64,000 nucleotides of DNA from JAACFF01 sp963807975 (GCA_963807975.1 CAWEDV010000001.1:2294001-2358000), one strand, 5' to 3'. Positions 34,616 through 43,666 are shown, counted from the stretch's first letter. Notes: a model not told the origin generated them from the letters alone. A program made the numbers and translations.

Positions 34616-34644
34616 TTGATTTACGCCACACAATAGGGCATAAT
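34616..34644 (+). promoter_or_regulatory. Candidate promoter of the TetR gene
   Basis: TTGATT (34616-34621), 17-base spacer, CATAAT (34639-34644). The -10 box is embedded in the first of two overlapping palindromes. Confidence 0.65.
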
Positions 34645-34663
34645 TATGCCACACAGTGTGGCA
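34637..34663. promoter_or_regulatory. Two overlapping palindromes, TetR operator candidate
   Basis: GGCATAATTATGCC (34637-34650) is a perfect 14-bp palindrome. It shares TGCC with TGCCACACAGTGTGGCA (34647-34663), arms of 8 bp around one base. They cover the -10 box and the expected start point, a normal place for TetR autoregulation, and could also control the divergent ABC operon. Confidence 0.65.
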
Positions 34664-34705
34664 CATTATTACTTAACTGTCAACGCTTTCTAAGGTTATC
34701 CAGCT

Positions 34706-34732
34706 GTCATCCCTGCGCAGGCAGGTATCCAC
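34706..34732. repeat. REP-like dispersed repeat, copy 3
   Basis: GTCATCCCTGCGCAGGCAGG followed by TATCCAC, lying between the TetR promoter and its start codon, so it would be in the 5' leader of the mRNA. Confidence 0.7.
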
Positions 34733-34750
34733 ACTGACAGTACAAGATTT

Positions 34751-35338
34751 ATGAACAAAGAAGACAAACGCGTCATCCGTACCCGAACCCATCTGGCCCA
34801 GGCTCTCATCGAGCTAAGCTGCGCCCAAGGGTATGAAGCTGTCACCGTACAAGAGATCACCGCGCGCGCCGCTGTCAATTATCGTACCTTCTACCGTCAT
34901 TACGAAAGCAAAGATGATCTCCTGCAAGACGTGCTGCACAATATCATGTCTGACCTGCGCCAGATCATGCCCCCGCCTACTCCCGACGAGCTCAGCGATC
35001 CCCATTTCGAGCAAATCGCCCGGCGCAAAGGGCGCACCCTCTACGAGTTCGTCGCCCAGAACAGCGCCATCTTCCGCGTCCTATTACAGAGCGGCCCCGC
35101 GGCCCTGCTGCCCATCCAGGAGCTAGCCCAGGCCCAGACCGAACAATTTTTCATCGGCCTGCCGATGGGCGATATTCCCCACCAACTAATCGCCAACCAT
35201 ATGATCAACTCTACCTTCTCCTTCATCCAATGGTGGCTGGACAGCGACATGGCCCATACCCCGGCCCAGATGGGCGCCTACGCCGCGCGCCTGATCATGC
35301 TGCCCATCCGCGGCCTGCTCCTGGAGAACGACGCATGA
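34751..35338 (+). CDS. TetR/AcrR-family transcriptional regulator
   Basis: A 195-residue TetR repressor. The N-terminal helix-turn-helix (about 8-58) shows RTRTHLAQALIELSCAQGYEAVTVQEITARAAVNYRTFYRHY in the family pattern, and the C-terminal domain is a helical ligand-binding bundle. The start ATG has no good Shine-Dalgarno, and a REP-like repeat sits just before it. It is divergent from the MacB-like ABC operon and probably controls it and itself through the palindromes at 34637-34663. The ligand is unknown. A 51-codon frame overlaps its stop. Confidence 0.92.
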   Translation: MNKEDKRVIRTRTHLAQALIELSCAQGYEAVTVQEITARAAVNYRTFYRHYESKDDLLQDVLHNIMSDLRQIMPPPTPDELSDPHFEQIARRKGRTLYEFVAQNSAIFRVLLQSGPAALLPIQELAQAQTEQFFIGLPMGDIPHQLIANHMINSTFSFIQWWLDSDMAHTPAQMGAYAARLIMLPIRGLLLENDA

Positions 35339-35490
35339 ACGAATTTCAAGTAACAATAACCGATATCGAAGAACTACTCACCCTTTACATGCACAGCGAA
35401 CGCTTCAGCGACGGCAGCTGGGCCCACTTCCTGCAAACCGGCCGTCTCACCGCCATCCTCCACCGCCAAGCTATCCACACCAAGCTCTAG
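35335..35490 (+). CDS. Small hypothetical protein, coupled to the TetR gene
   Basis: A 51-codon frame whose ATG overlaps the TetR stop (ATGA). The sequence starts MNEFQVTITDIEELLTLYMH and has a hydrophilic helical look with no recognised motif. The tight coupling argues that a gene began here, but the frame stops early in a repeat-poor, apparently non-coding stretch. It may be the N-terminal remnant of a longer gene. Confidence 0.4.
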   Translation: MNEFQVTITDIEELLTLYMHSERFSDGSWAHFLQTGRLTAILHRQAIHTKL

Positions 35491-36015
35491 CCAAATAGCC
35501 TTATATCCAGAGAACGTCCCCTATCGAGAAGGCCAAACAAGTCGCCAAAGTCCTGATTCTGCCCTTCCAAACCGCCACCTGCCCACTTTATTATTATTGA
35601 ACCATTCAATCACCAAACCCATCAGGTTGTTTCGCGCAGAAAAAAAACAACTGAATCAACGGGACAACTCGACCAGTTCTCAGTTCTCAGTTCTCGGTTA
35701 AAACGATGTCGTTTCCCGCAAAATAACAGAAACGACATCATCGTCAAACAACATCGCCTCTAAATCACAGGCAGCGAGTGCATATCACAAAAACAGGTAT
35801 CTGCAGAAATAAACTGAACAATATTTTTTGCTTAGCAAATACTCCTTTTGTATGCAGTTTTACATGAAAGCTCACTTGACATGCTATCATTCAAGTAGTA
35901 AGTGGCCCAGGCTGCTTGGTTTAAGCCGCTTGACCGCCCAACCGAATTCGACCATAACCGGCAAAACGAACCGTAAGACAATCTATCAGCTCTGAGCGGC
36001 AATAATTTATATACT
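35491..36015. other. Gene-free stretch with inverted repeat
   Basis: I see no gene. It holds a triple 7-base repeat of CAGTTCT (35674-35694), an inverted repeat GATGTCGTTTC (35705-35715) with GAAACGACATC (35729-35739), and an AT-rich part near 35800-35840. The inverted repeat could be an operator or hairpin; no promoter is clear. Confidence 0.55.
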
Positions 36016-36492
36016 ATGATGCCATCCAAAACCGAAGCCAATTGGGCCAAGTGCCTTGACGCTTCCACCGCCAAAGTCGAGTCGTGGCTGTCCGCACTAC
36101 CAGACGAACAGTGGCATAACCCGATCGCCAGCAACTGGACCGTCAAAGACCTGATCGGCCACCTGGCCGCCTGGTCAAATCTTCTCCTCGATCAAATCGA
36201 AGCCCTAGCCCAAGGAAACCCGGAAAAGATCGCCCAAGTCGACATTGATAGTTGGAATGCCGCCCAGATCGCACGGCGCAGCAGTTGGTCCACGGCCAAG
36301 ATCCGCGCCGAATGGCAGCAGTCAAACCAGCGTGCGCAAGAGCTGCTGGCCCAAATACCCGCCGTAACATGCTCTCAACCCTGGCAGGTCGCCTGGGCAG
36401 AGGAACCAATCACCATCAACGACCTATTGGATCTGCTGCTGCTGCATCTAGAGCAACATCAAGGATCGTGGCAGCCAAAAAACGTGATATGA
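36016..36492 (+). CDS. DinB-like / ClbS-DfsB-type helical protein
   Basis: A 158-residue four-helix protein of the DinB/mycothiol-maleylpyruvate-isomerase superfamily. The telling segment is NWTVKDLIGHLAAWSNLLLDQIE (about 40-62), with the His of the metal site, and a second conserved region near the C-terminus (LLDLLLLHLEQHQGSW), providing two more His. These proteins bind a divalent metal and act in thiol-dependent detoxification or have unknown roles. A start at 36019 is equally possible. It lies 45 bases before the radical SAM gene. Confidence 0.75.
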   Translation: MMPSKTEANWAKCLDASTAKVESWLSALPDEQWHNPIASNWTVKDLIGHLAAWSNLLLDQIEALAQGNPEKIAQVDIDSWNAAQIARRSSWSTAKIRAEWQQSNQRAQELLAQIPAVTCSQPWQVAWAEEPITINDLLDLLLLHLEQHQGSWQPKNVI

Positions 36493-36537
36493 TTACAACC
36501 TTTCCACAGATATCATCAAGGATGACAAGGAGTAACT

Positions 36538-37650
36538 ATGGGCGCTTGTATCAATGAAAATCTCAGCCGCTTTGGCGGTTTAGCCGTTGGGCATGAAGAT
36601 GAACAGAAACAGTATTTCCAGCAGAAACGGCTCTATGCCCTGCAAATTGAAACCACCGATGCTTGTCACCAGGGCTGTATCTATTGCTATGCCGGGTCTA
36701 CCCCGCAAGAACAAAACGGGCTAACCTCGCCGGAAATCCGCAGCTTGCTCGATGACGCCGCTGCCCTGGAAATTCGGGCCGTGGACTGGTTGGGCGGCGA
36801 CCCCCTCGTCCGGCCCGATTGGTATGAACTACTGCAGTATGCGCGGTCACTGGGCATCATCAACAATATCTGGACCAGCGGGCTCCCTTTGCGCAATAAG
36901 CAGATCGCGCAGCAAGTCTACGAGGTAACAGAAGGGGGCTTCGTCTCCGTCCATGTCGACTCCATCACCCCCGAGATCTATTCCCTATTGCATCGCGGCG
37001 GCAATCCGCACTTTATCGACGCCATCATCGAAGGGGTGGACAATATGCTCGCTCTGGGCAAATCCCCCGACAAAATGATCAACTGCATCGCCTACACCAG
37101 CCGCCAGGGCCCCGAAGACGCCATCCGCACCATGCGCTACTGGTTCGAAGAAAAAGGGCTGCGCACCTGCCTGACCATGTTCAACCCCTCCGGAATGGGC
37201 GCCGAATGGAAAGCGCTTGAGCCTGATCTCGCGGAAACACAGCGCGTCTACGCCGCCCGCGACCAGATCAACTACGAAGATGACACTATCTCCATCGCCG
37301 CCATGGATACCGATAAATATTACTGCGGCAGCATGGCCACAGTGACATTCACCGGCGATGTGACCCCGTGCTCAGTCATCCGCGAGGGTGTAGGCAATAT
37401 CCGCACCACACCTTTTCGGCAGATTATTGCCGAGCACAGCAATACCCTGGTACATGCCGATTTGCATGATACATGTAATTTACCCGCACCCTGCAGCCTA
37501 TGCGCCAATAACGATCATTGCTGGGGCTGCCGCGCCAGTGCCTACCATTACAACGGCGATGCCGATGGTCTGGATCCAAAATGCTGGTTAATCCAGACCA
37601 ACTGGGATAAGGAACTGCAGCTGCCGGTGCTCAATAACATCCGTCACTAG
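36538..37650 (+). CDS. Radical SAM protein with SPASM-like C-terminal cluster domain
   Basis: A 370-residue radical SAM enzyme. Cys43, Cys47 and Cys50 form the CxxxCxxC site in TTDACHQGCIYCYAG, binding the 4Fe-4S cluster that cleaves S-adenosylmethionine. GGDPLVRPDW (about 85) is the GGDP/GGEP-type SAM-binding motif. The C-terminal part has YYCGSMATVTFTGDVTPCS and the cysteine-rich PCSLCANNDHCWGCRASAYH region, as in SPASM domains with auxiliary clusters. AAGGAGTAACT precedes the ATG. A methyltransferase gene follows after a 15-bp hairpin. SPASM proteins modify peptides or cofactors; no obvious precursor peptide gene is seen beside it. Confidence 0.9.
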   Translation: MGACINENLSRFGGLAVGHEDEQKQYFQQKRLYALQIETTDACHQGCIYCYAGSTPQEQNGLTSPEIRSLLDDAAALEIRAVDWLGGDPLVRPDWYELLQYARSLGIINNIWTSGLPLRNKQIAQQVYEVTEGGFVSVHVDSITPEIYSLLHRGGNPHFIDAIIEGVDNMLALGKSPDKMINCIAYTSRQGPEDAIRTMRYWFEEKGLRTCLTMFNPSGMGAEWKALEPDLAETQRVYAARDQINYEDDTISIAAMDTDKYYCGSMATVTFTGDVTPCSVIREGVGNIRTTPFRQIIAEHSNTLVHADLHDTCNLPAPCSLCANNDHCWGCRASAYHYNGDADGLDPKCWLIQTNWDKELQLPVLNNIRH

Positions 37651-37665
37651 TCAATCCATCACCAA

Positions 37666-37726
37666 ACACCTTAGAGGTCTCGCCGTAAAGGTTTCGAAAG
37701 TAAAAGGTTCAAGACCTCTGAGGTGT
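37666..37726. repeat. Long inverted repeat between radical SAM and methyltransferase genes
   Basis: ACACCTTAGAGGTCT (37666-37680) pairs with AGACCTCTGAGGTGT (37712-37726), 15 bp with one G-U. The stem sequence belongs with the AGGTCT hairpins at 51575-51655. May act as a partial terminator. Confidence 0.7.
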
Positions 37727-37753
37727 CGCTATTTTAAACAAATTAAGGGGAAA

Positions 37754-38554
37754 ATGAACACTCAAAAACTCGATGTAGGTATTGAAAACGTTAACGAAGT
37801 CTACGATGGTCCGGGCGGCATCCTTTGGGAAATGCTCATGGGCGAAGAGATACATGTCGGGGGCACGGCCGAAACCGACATCCTGGCCCACAAAGCCGGA
37901 ATCAACGCCCAGAGCCATGTCCTTGACGTCTGCAGCGCCCTCGGTGGGCCGGCGCGCTACCTGGCCCAGAAATATGGCTGCACCATCTCCGGGCTGGACG
38001 CCACCCAGCGTATGCACGCCGAAGCCATCCGCCGCACGGCCGAAGCCGGTCTAAGCGATCAGATCCAATACAAATTGGGCAACGCACTCGACATGCCCTT
38101 TCGATCAGAACAGTTCGATGTCGTTTGGGGACAAGACGCCTGGTGCTACATCACCGACAAAAAACGTCTCATTGAAGAGTGTGCGCGTGTTGCCAAACCG
38201 GGGGGCTTGATTGCCTTCACCGATTGGCTGGAAACTGGCCCCATGAGCGCCGAGGAACGGCGTGCCCTCCTCACTTTTATGGTCTTCCCCTACATGGAAA
38301 CGCTCGATGGCTATGCCGCTCTGGCCCAATCTGCCGGGTTAACCATCGTCGAGAAAGAAGACCTATCCCCGGATTATGCTGAACATATTCAAATGTATCT
38401 GGACATGGTTCAGAATCAATTCAAAGCGGCCATTGTCGATAATTACGGACAAGAAATGTATGCCGCAGTGGAAAGTGGCATTAGCTTATGGCGCGATGCC
38501 TCGGCGGCTGAAAAAGTTGGCCGCGGGCGCCTGATTGTCCGCAAGCCTGCATAA
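37754..38554 (+). CDS. SAM-dependent methyltransferase (class I, sarcosine/dimethylglycine MT-like)
   Basis: A 266-residue class I methyltransferase. Motif I is VLDVCSALGGPARYLA (about 56-71), with Cys and Ser in place of the usual Gly pair, followed by an acidic GLDAT in strand 2 and FDVVWGQDAWCYI (about 119-131), typical of N-methyltransferases acting on glycine derivatives. The C-terminal segment SGISLWRDA is also seen in that group. TTAAGGGGAAA precedes the ATG. It is 103 bases after the radical SAM gene, so it may be on the same transcript, separated by the hairpin. The substrate is unknown. Confidence 0.85.
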   Translation: MNTQKLDVGIENVNEVYDGPGGILWEMLMGEEIHVGGTAETDILAHKAGINAQSHVLDVCSALGGPARYLAQKYGCTISGLDATQRMHAEAIRRTAEAGLSDQIQYKLGNALDMPFRSEQFDVVWGQDAWCYITDKKRLIEECARVAKPGGLIAFTDWLETGPMSAEERRALLTFMVFPYMETLDGYAALAQSAGLTIVEKEDLSPDYAEHIQMYLDMVQNQFKAAIVDNYGQEMYAAVESGISLWRDASAAEKVGRGRLIVRKPA

Positions 38555-38722
38555 TTACCATATGGATTGAATCTTCTCTTCCTTTTCCCTGCGCCTTCTG
38601 CGTCTTCTCCACGTACTCTGCGTCTTCTGTATCTTCCCCATGTGCTCTGCGTCCTTCCCAAGGCTGCGGAGACGGCCGTTCAGGACTGAGCATACGGGAC
38701 AAAGTGCAGCGCGGCCGTTTCT

Positions 38723-39397
38723 TTAATCGTCCACACGGCGCAGCCCCTTGTCCAGGTAAGCGTGCAGCGGGTATTGGGCTTCGAAAATCTTAATCAGCTC
38801 ATCATGGAAGCCGGCGCTGGTGACCGCTTCATCACTGAAGCTGCGCAGGGCAGTGAAGCTGGTCAACCTCAGGTATTCGATCGCCGGATGGTCGACGCTC
38901 GTACCGCGCGGAGCCGTCTTCAGGGCCAGACTGCGGTCTATCCCCTGCGGGTAGGCCGCGCGAAACGTAGGGGCCTGCAGAATGGCCTCTAGTTCCTCGT
39001 AAGATTCGGCGATTTCCGCGCGAATCGCCTTTAAGGCTGCAGACGAGGGCTGGTACACGCCGCCGCCGGCAAAGCTTTGGCCCGGTTCGATATGCAAATA
39101 GTAGCCAGGCCGCCCGCCGCCCGGGGAAATATACCCGCCGATGTTTGTCTTCAGCGGTTCCTTGTTCTTGCTGAAGCGCACATCGCGATAAATGCGAAAA
39201 ACCTTAACCGTGGCCGGATCATTAAGGTGGTCGGCGACAGCCTGATCAAAAAAGGCGATCTCTTGGGCAATGTCTTGCAGCTGCGCCTTAAAGGTGCCGT
39301 TCATACGCTTGTACTCCGCCTTGCGCGGATTGAACCATTCCTTATTATTATTTTTTTGCAGCTCGCTGAAGAAGGCAAGTAAACGCGGGTCGATCAT
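38723..39397 (-). CDS. DUF2461 family protein
   Basis: A 224-residue protein of the DUF2461 family (PF09365). The start FFSELQKNNNKEWFNPRKAEY, the FRIYRDVRFSKNKEPLKTNIGG core (about 66-87) and the GYYLHIEPGQSFAGGGVY block (about 98-115) are diagnostic. The function of the family is unknown. The start is supported by AGGAG on the minus strand. It is convergent with the methyltransferase gene; the gap between them (38573-38665) contains degenerate CTCTGCGTCTTC words. Confidence 0.88.
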   Translation of the reverse strand: MIDPRLLAFFSELQKNNNKEWFNPRKAEYKRMNGTFKAQLQDIAQEIAFFDQAVADHLNDPATVKVFRIYRDVRFSKNKEPLKTNIGGYISPGGGRPGYYLHIEPGQSFAGGGVYQPSSAALKAIRAEIAESYEELEAILQAPTFRAAYPQGIDRSLALKTAPRGTSVDHPAIEYLRLTSFTALRSFSDEAVTSAGFHDELIKIFEAQYPLHAYLDKGLRRVDD

Positions 39398-39642
39398 AAT
39401 TACTCCTAGTTGGATCTTTATTGGCGGCGCCCCTATCCGAAATCATGGGCGACATCCGCCGTTTCCATGTCATTAGATCCTGGCTGGCATTCGCGCCAGA
39501 TCTCATCCGCCCTTGAGCATAGTATATCGTCCACCATTTGACCATTATTCTAAAGAAGATCGCGAGTGGCGATGAGCAGAATAATACGGCTAGGTCTCTG
39601 CTGCCAGATGACGCCGTGAGCAAAAACGTTACAATTGATCCC

Positions 39643-40965
39643 ATGAGCGAGAATGAAACAGCGCCGCTGCCCTCTGACCGGCAGTTCATCCCCCGCGCCG
39701 AGATGCGCGACATCGTTGATATCTCCCTATGGGCCGGACAGCTTCAGCTGCAGCACGGCGCCGGCACCGAACGGGCCGAGAACACCATCCACCACCTGGG
39801 TACCGGTTTGGGCTGCGATTGGCTCGATGCTTTCATCTCCCCCAACGCCATCGTCATCACCACCCTCAGTGGGGATGAATTCCGCACCCGCACGCGGCGT
39901 CTTGTGCGCTTTGGCGGAGTGGATTTGAATATCGTCGCCGCCGTCAACGACCTCGCCTACCAGGTAGAGGCGCATACCGCCGATCGCCAGAGAATTCGCG
40001 AGGAATTGGAAGAGATCGACAGCATGCCCAAGCTCTACAACCGCTGGCTGGTCGTCCTTCTGGTCGGCCTCGCCTGCGCCGCCTTCAGTCAGCTATTCGG
40101 TGGCGACTGGGGCGCATTTGTTCTGACCTGGGCCGCAGCAAGCATCGCCATGCTCGTCCGCCAGGAGTTGACCAGGCGTTACTTCAACCACCTGCTGGTC
40201 GTCGTTGCCACCGCCTTTGTGGCCACCTTCATTGCCGCCCTGGGCGTCATCCTGCAGGTGGGCGACAAACCAGAGATCGCTCTCGCCGCCTGTGTGCTGC
40301 TCCTTGTACCCGGCGTGCAGCTGATCAATTCCAGCAAAGATCTACTGCAGGGGCATATGGTGACCGGCATCGTGCGCGGCTTCACCGGCGCCCTGATCAC
40401 CCTGGCCATTGCCCTGGGTATCGGCATCGCCATCACTCTCCTGCCTCTGACCTTCGCGGGAACCCAGCTTTCCTTACCCTCCAATCTTTTCGCTGACGCC
40501 TTCTGGGCCGCTGTGGCCGCCGTGGGCTTTGCCGTCTTATTCAATGTGCCCAGGCGCACCTTAATTGGCTGTTCCGCCTGCGGCGCGCTTGGCCACGCCA
40601 GCCGCACCTTCCTGGTCAACACAGGCTGGTCCGGCGCCAGCCAGATCGTCACCGCCACCCTGATTGGGGCCACGCTAGTAGGCACTTTGGGCTTTCTACT
40701 GGCCCGTCGCTACCAAATGCCCACGATCACCTTCACTGTCAGCGGCGTCATCCCCATGTTCCCCGGCATATTTGCTTATCGAGCCATGCTGGACATCCTG
40801 CATATCGCCGGCATCATCAACATCGGCAAAGTTACTCCCATCGACCTGATTGTCATGCAAGAACTGCTCCCCAATTTGCTGACCACCGCATTTATGTTGG
40901 CCGCCCTGGCCGTGGGCATCGCCGCGCCCACCCTGCTCTTCCGCCGCCGCCAACCAGTCGTATAG
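39643..40965 (+). CDS. Threonine/serine exporter ThrE-like, fused ThrE domains
   Basis: A 440-residue membrane protein. The N-terminal cytosolic domain (about 20-115, DUF1212/ThrE) has WAGQLQLQHGAGTERAENTIHHLG. It is followed by about ten membrane segments, including the second ThrE domain (about 290-430) with VPRRTLIGCSACGALGHASR and SGVIPMFPGIFAYRAM. The whole fused form corresponds to ThrE of Corynebacterium, which exports threonine and serine. A TTG at 39538 would add 35 polar residues without support; the ATG at 39643 is preferred although no strong Shine-Dalgarno is seen. Confidence 0.88.
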   Translation: MSENETAPLPSDRQFIPRAEMRDIVDISLWAGQLQLQHGAGTERAENTIHHLGTGLGCDWLDAFISPNAIVITTLSGDEFRTRTRRLVRFGGVDLNIVAAVNDLAYQVEAHTADRQRIREELEEIDSMPKLYNRWLVVLLVGLACAAFSQLFGGDWGAFVLTWAAASIAMLVRQELTRRYFNHLLVVVATAFVATFIAALGVILQVGDKPEIALAACVLLLVPGVQLINSSKDLLQGHMVTGIVRGFTGALITLAIALGIGIAITLLPLTFAGTQLSLPSNLFADAFWAAVAAVGFAVLFNVPRRTLIGCSACGALGHASRTFLVNTGWSGASQIVTATLIGATLVGTLGFLLARRYQMPTITFTVSGVIPMFPGIFAYRAMLDILHIAGIINIGKVTPIDLIVMQELLPNLLTTAFMLAALAVGIAAPTLLFRRRQPVV

Positions 40966-41063
40966 CAGCAGCAAACACTCGTAGCACCGGCTTCCAGCCG
41001 GCCACTCGTCAAACAGCAATATAAGGTGCACAGTCGGCAGTTCTCATTGATAATTAGCGCTAA

Positions 41064-41774
41064 ATGACCTTCCACACCATCGCCTACGACACCATGACTA
41101 TCGAATATGAGCTCATTTTCTCCCAGCGCAAGACGCTGGGCATAACGGTTCATCCCGACGGGCGCGTGGTCGTTCGCGCACCGCGCGGGGCTTCTTCCAA
41201 AGAGGTGGAAAAGGTCGTACACAAGAAGGCGGGCTGGATCAGCAAAAAGCAGCAAGAATTCGAGCAATACCCGCCGCCCCCACCCCCACGCCAATACGTC
41301 AGCGGCGAAAGCCATCTCTACCTGGGCCGCTCTTATCGTTTAAAAGTCGTCGAGGATAAAAGGGAAAAGATCGAACTGCAGGACGGCCGTCTACACCTGC
41401 ACGTCCGCGACCAAAACGATCGCGAACGCAAACAAAAGCTGCTCGAAAACTGGTACCGTCGGCAGGCCAAGATCATCTTTCCCGAAAGATTGGCTGCGCT
41501 CCACCCCCACGCCGCCCCATTCGGCATCCCCTTTCCCCCAATGAAGATCCGCAAGATGAAAAGCCGTTGGGGCAGCTGCTCCAGCAAAGGCTCCATCAAT
41601 CTCAATCTGCGCCTGATCCAGACCAGCACCCCCTGCATCGACTATGTGATCATGCACGAACTGGCCCACCTCAAAGAACACAATCACGGCCGTAACTACT
41701 ACGCCCTTCTCGACCGCCTCATGCCCGACTGGAATAAGCGCCGCGACGAACTGCACCAGTTTCCGGTAGTGTGA
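41064..41774 (+). CDS. YgjP-like metallopeptidase domain protein (DUF45)
   Basis: A 236-residue protein with the zinc-peptidase motif HELAHLKEHNHGRNYY (about 197-212), where HExxH and a distal His bind zinc. The preceding MKSRWGSCSSKGSINLNLRLI (about 170-190) is the DUF45/YgjP hallmark. The N-terminal half is beta-rich (KTLGITVHPDGRVVVRAP) with a proline run at about 73-78. Cytosolic. The family is often near restriction systems, but here it is beside ThrE and a tRNA. An alternative start at 41094 exists. Confidence 0.9.
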   Translation: MTFHTIAYDTMTIEYELIFSQRKTLGITVHPDGRVVVRAPRGASSKEVEKVVHKKAGWISKKQQEFEQYPPPPPPRQYVSGESHLYLGRSYRLKVVEDKREKIELQDGRLHLHVRDQNDRERKQKLLENWYRRQAKIIFPERLAALHPHAAPFGIPFPPMKIRKMKSRWGSCSSKGSINLNLRLIQTSTPCIDYVIMHELAHLKEHNHGRNYYALLDRLMPDWNKRRDELHQFPVV

Positions 41775-41884
41775 GCAGTTAAAAGTGAAAAGTGAACCGT
41801 AAACGATTAACCCAACATGGCGTCTGTAACTTGTAACCTGTAACTTGTAATCTGTCACCTGCTCACTCGCCACTCCATAACGAA

Positions 41885-41912
41885 AACGCCGCGGACTAAT
41901 GTCCACGGCGTT
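41885..41912 (-). terminator. Terminator of tRNA-Leu
   Basis: On the minus strand AACGCCGTGGAC, loop ATTA, GTCCGCGGCGTT with further T residues (GTTTTCG). It lies two bases downstream of the tRNA. Confidence 0.85.
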
Positions 41913-41914
41913 AA

Positions 41915-41997
41915 TGCCCAGGAGAGGACTCGAACCTCCACGCCCGTTAGAGCACAGGCCCTCAACCTGCTGCGTATGCCAATTCCGCCACCTGGGC
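41915..41997 (-). tRNA. tRNA-Leu(GAG)
   Basis: On the minus strand the acceptor GCCCAGG pairs with CCTGGGC. The D arm is GCG...CGC, and the anticodon stem GCAGG/CCTGT holds the loop TTGAGGG with anticodon GAG. A long class II variable arm precedes the T arm GGAGG-TTCGAGT-CCTCT. The discriminator is A; CCA is not encoded. All parts fold without mismatch, so it should be functional. Confidence 0.96.
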
Positions 41998-42224
41998 TGG
42001 CTGATGCGTAATTATAGCCACTGGGAAGTAACAGTCAACATTCAACGAAAAACAGAAAACGGAATACTCTGACTACTCACTGTTCGCTAATAACGGCATA
42101 CCTTTCCTGATTACCGCTCATTGATCACTGATTAGCACCTACTTTCTACTGCATTATTTTGCCTAAGCGCCACAGACTGGTTATTCTTGGTCAGCTTGAG
42201 AAAAAAAGAGGAAAAGGAGTTCTT

Positions 42225-43640
42225 ATGTGTAGTGCGCCAACAACATCAATTAACCTGCGCGATCAGATCGTGGGTATCGACCAGGAAGTGCCCCTGCTGG
42301 ACGGCCGAATGGTCCCTTACGTCAGCCTCGATAATGGGGCCAGTACGCCCTCATTCAGCGCTGTGGCTGAGGCCGTGAATAAGTTTCTACCCTATTATTC
42401 CAGCGTCCATCGCGGCACAGGCTTCAAATCGCGGCTGAGCACCGTTGCTTATGACCAGGCGCACGAGATCATCCTCCGTTTTGTCGGCGCCAATCCAGAA
42501 ACAAATACTTGCATCTTTGGTAAAAACAGCACCGAAGCTTTAAACAAGCTCGCATATCGCTTCCCGCTGCAGCCCAATTCAGTCATTCTCTCCACGCAGT
42601 TGGAACATCATTCCAACGATTTACCCTGGCGCATCCGGGCCAAAGTGGTCCATATCAAGGCTACCGTGGACGGCCGTTTTGATGAAGATGACTTCGATCT
42701 CCAGTTGGCCAGGTACGGGGAGCGCGTGGCCCTGGTCGCCGTCACTGGCGCTTCCAATGTCAGCGGCACCATCCAGCCCATTCACCGCCTGGCCCGTAAA
42801 GCCCATTCTGTTGGCGCCATGATCGCCGTCGATGCCGCCCAATTGGCCCCGCACCGCCAGGTCGATATGAAAGCAGATGACGATCCGCAGCATCTTGACT
42901 TTGTCGTGCTTTCCGCGCATAAAATGTACGCTCCATTCGGCACCGGGGCCTTAATCGGTCCCAAGGAAGTCTTCATGCAAAACCCGCCCGAATATCGTGG
43001 CGGCGGCACGGTGGACATTGTCACCTTGGATGAAGTGCACTGGGCAGGCATGCCCGATCGGGACGAGGCCGGCAGCCCCAATGTGATTGGCGCCGTTGCC
43101 ATGGCTGCCGCCATCCAGGTCTTGATGGAAGTAGGGATGGACCAGGTAGCCGCCCATGAAGAAGAATTGATCGCTTATACCCTGGAACGCTTAGGAAGCA
43201 TCCCCGGTGTAACGATTTATGGTGAAACTGATCCGGTCAAAGCGCATGAAAAGGTTGGCGCCATTCCCTTTAACCTGGACGGCGTCTCCCATTTCTTGCT
43301 TTCCGCCATACTTGGTTACGAAGGCGGTATTGGCGTGCGCAGTGGCTGTTTCTGCGCCCATCCCTATGTCGTGCATTTGCTGCAGATGGATGAAGCCGAG
43401 GCCGGGGACTGGCGCGGCCAAATGCTTGACGGAGACAAGTCCAATATGCCTGGCATGGTGCGCATGAGCTTTGGCTGTTACAACAATAAAGAAGACGTGG
43501 ATCGCCTGGTAGAAATGGTACAGTGCGTTGCGCGCGGCGATTATCAGGGCCACTATGTCCTTGACCGCGCCACGGGTGAATACACACCCGCCGATTACGT
43601 CGATCCGCTGGCCGAACATTTCTTGCTTGAGCCACACTGA
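42225..43640 (+). CDS. Aminotransferase class V, cysteine-desulfurase-like
   Basis: A 471-residue PLP enzyme of the class V/SufS group. The PLP lysine is in LSAHKMYAPFGTGAL (about 228-242), with the upstream Asp in AVDAAQLAPH. The active-site loop has RSGCFCAHPYV (about 379) with two cysteines in the position of the SufS RxGxxCA motif. N-terminal VSLDNGASTPSF and VHRGTGFKS also match. It is about 60 residues longer than SufS (about 405), with an insertion near the C-terminal loop. AAAAGGAGTTCTT precedes the ATG. There are no suf partners nearby, so a general desulfurase or selenocysteine-lyase-type role is inferred. Confidence 0.88.
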   Translation: MCSAPTTSINLRDQIVGIDQEVPLLDGRMVPYVSLDNGASTPSFSAVAEAVNKFLPYYSSVHRGTGFKSRLSTVAYDQAHEIILRFVGANPETNTCIFGKNSTEALNKLAYRFPLQPNSVILSTQLEHHSNDLPWRIRAKVVHIKATVDGRFDEDDFDLQLARYGERVALVAVTGASNVSGTIQPIHRLARKAHSVGAMIAVDAAQLAPHRQVDMKADDDPQHLDFVVLSAHKMYAPFGTGALIGPKEVFMQNPPEYRGGGTVDIVTLDEVHWAGMPDRDEAGSPNVIGAVAMAAAIQVLMEVGMDQVAAHEEELIAYTLERLGSIPGVTIYGETDPVKAHEKVGAIPFNLDGVSHFLLSAILGYEGGIGVRSGCFCAHPYVVHLLQMDEAEAGDWRGQMLDGDKSNMPGMVRMSFGCYNNKEDVDRLVEMVQCVARGDYQGHYVLDRATGEYTPADYVDPLAEHFLLEPH

Positions 43641-43666
43641 GCTTCTGGCCATTGCCCCGGAGAATT

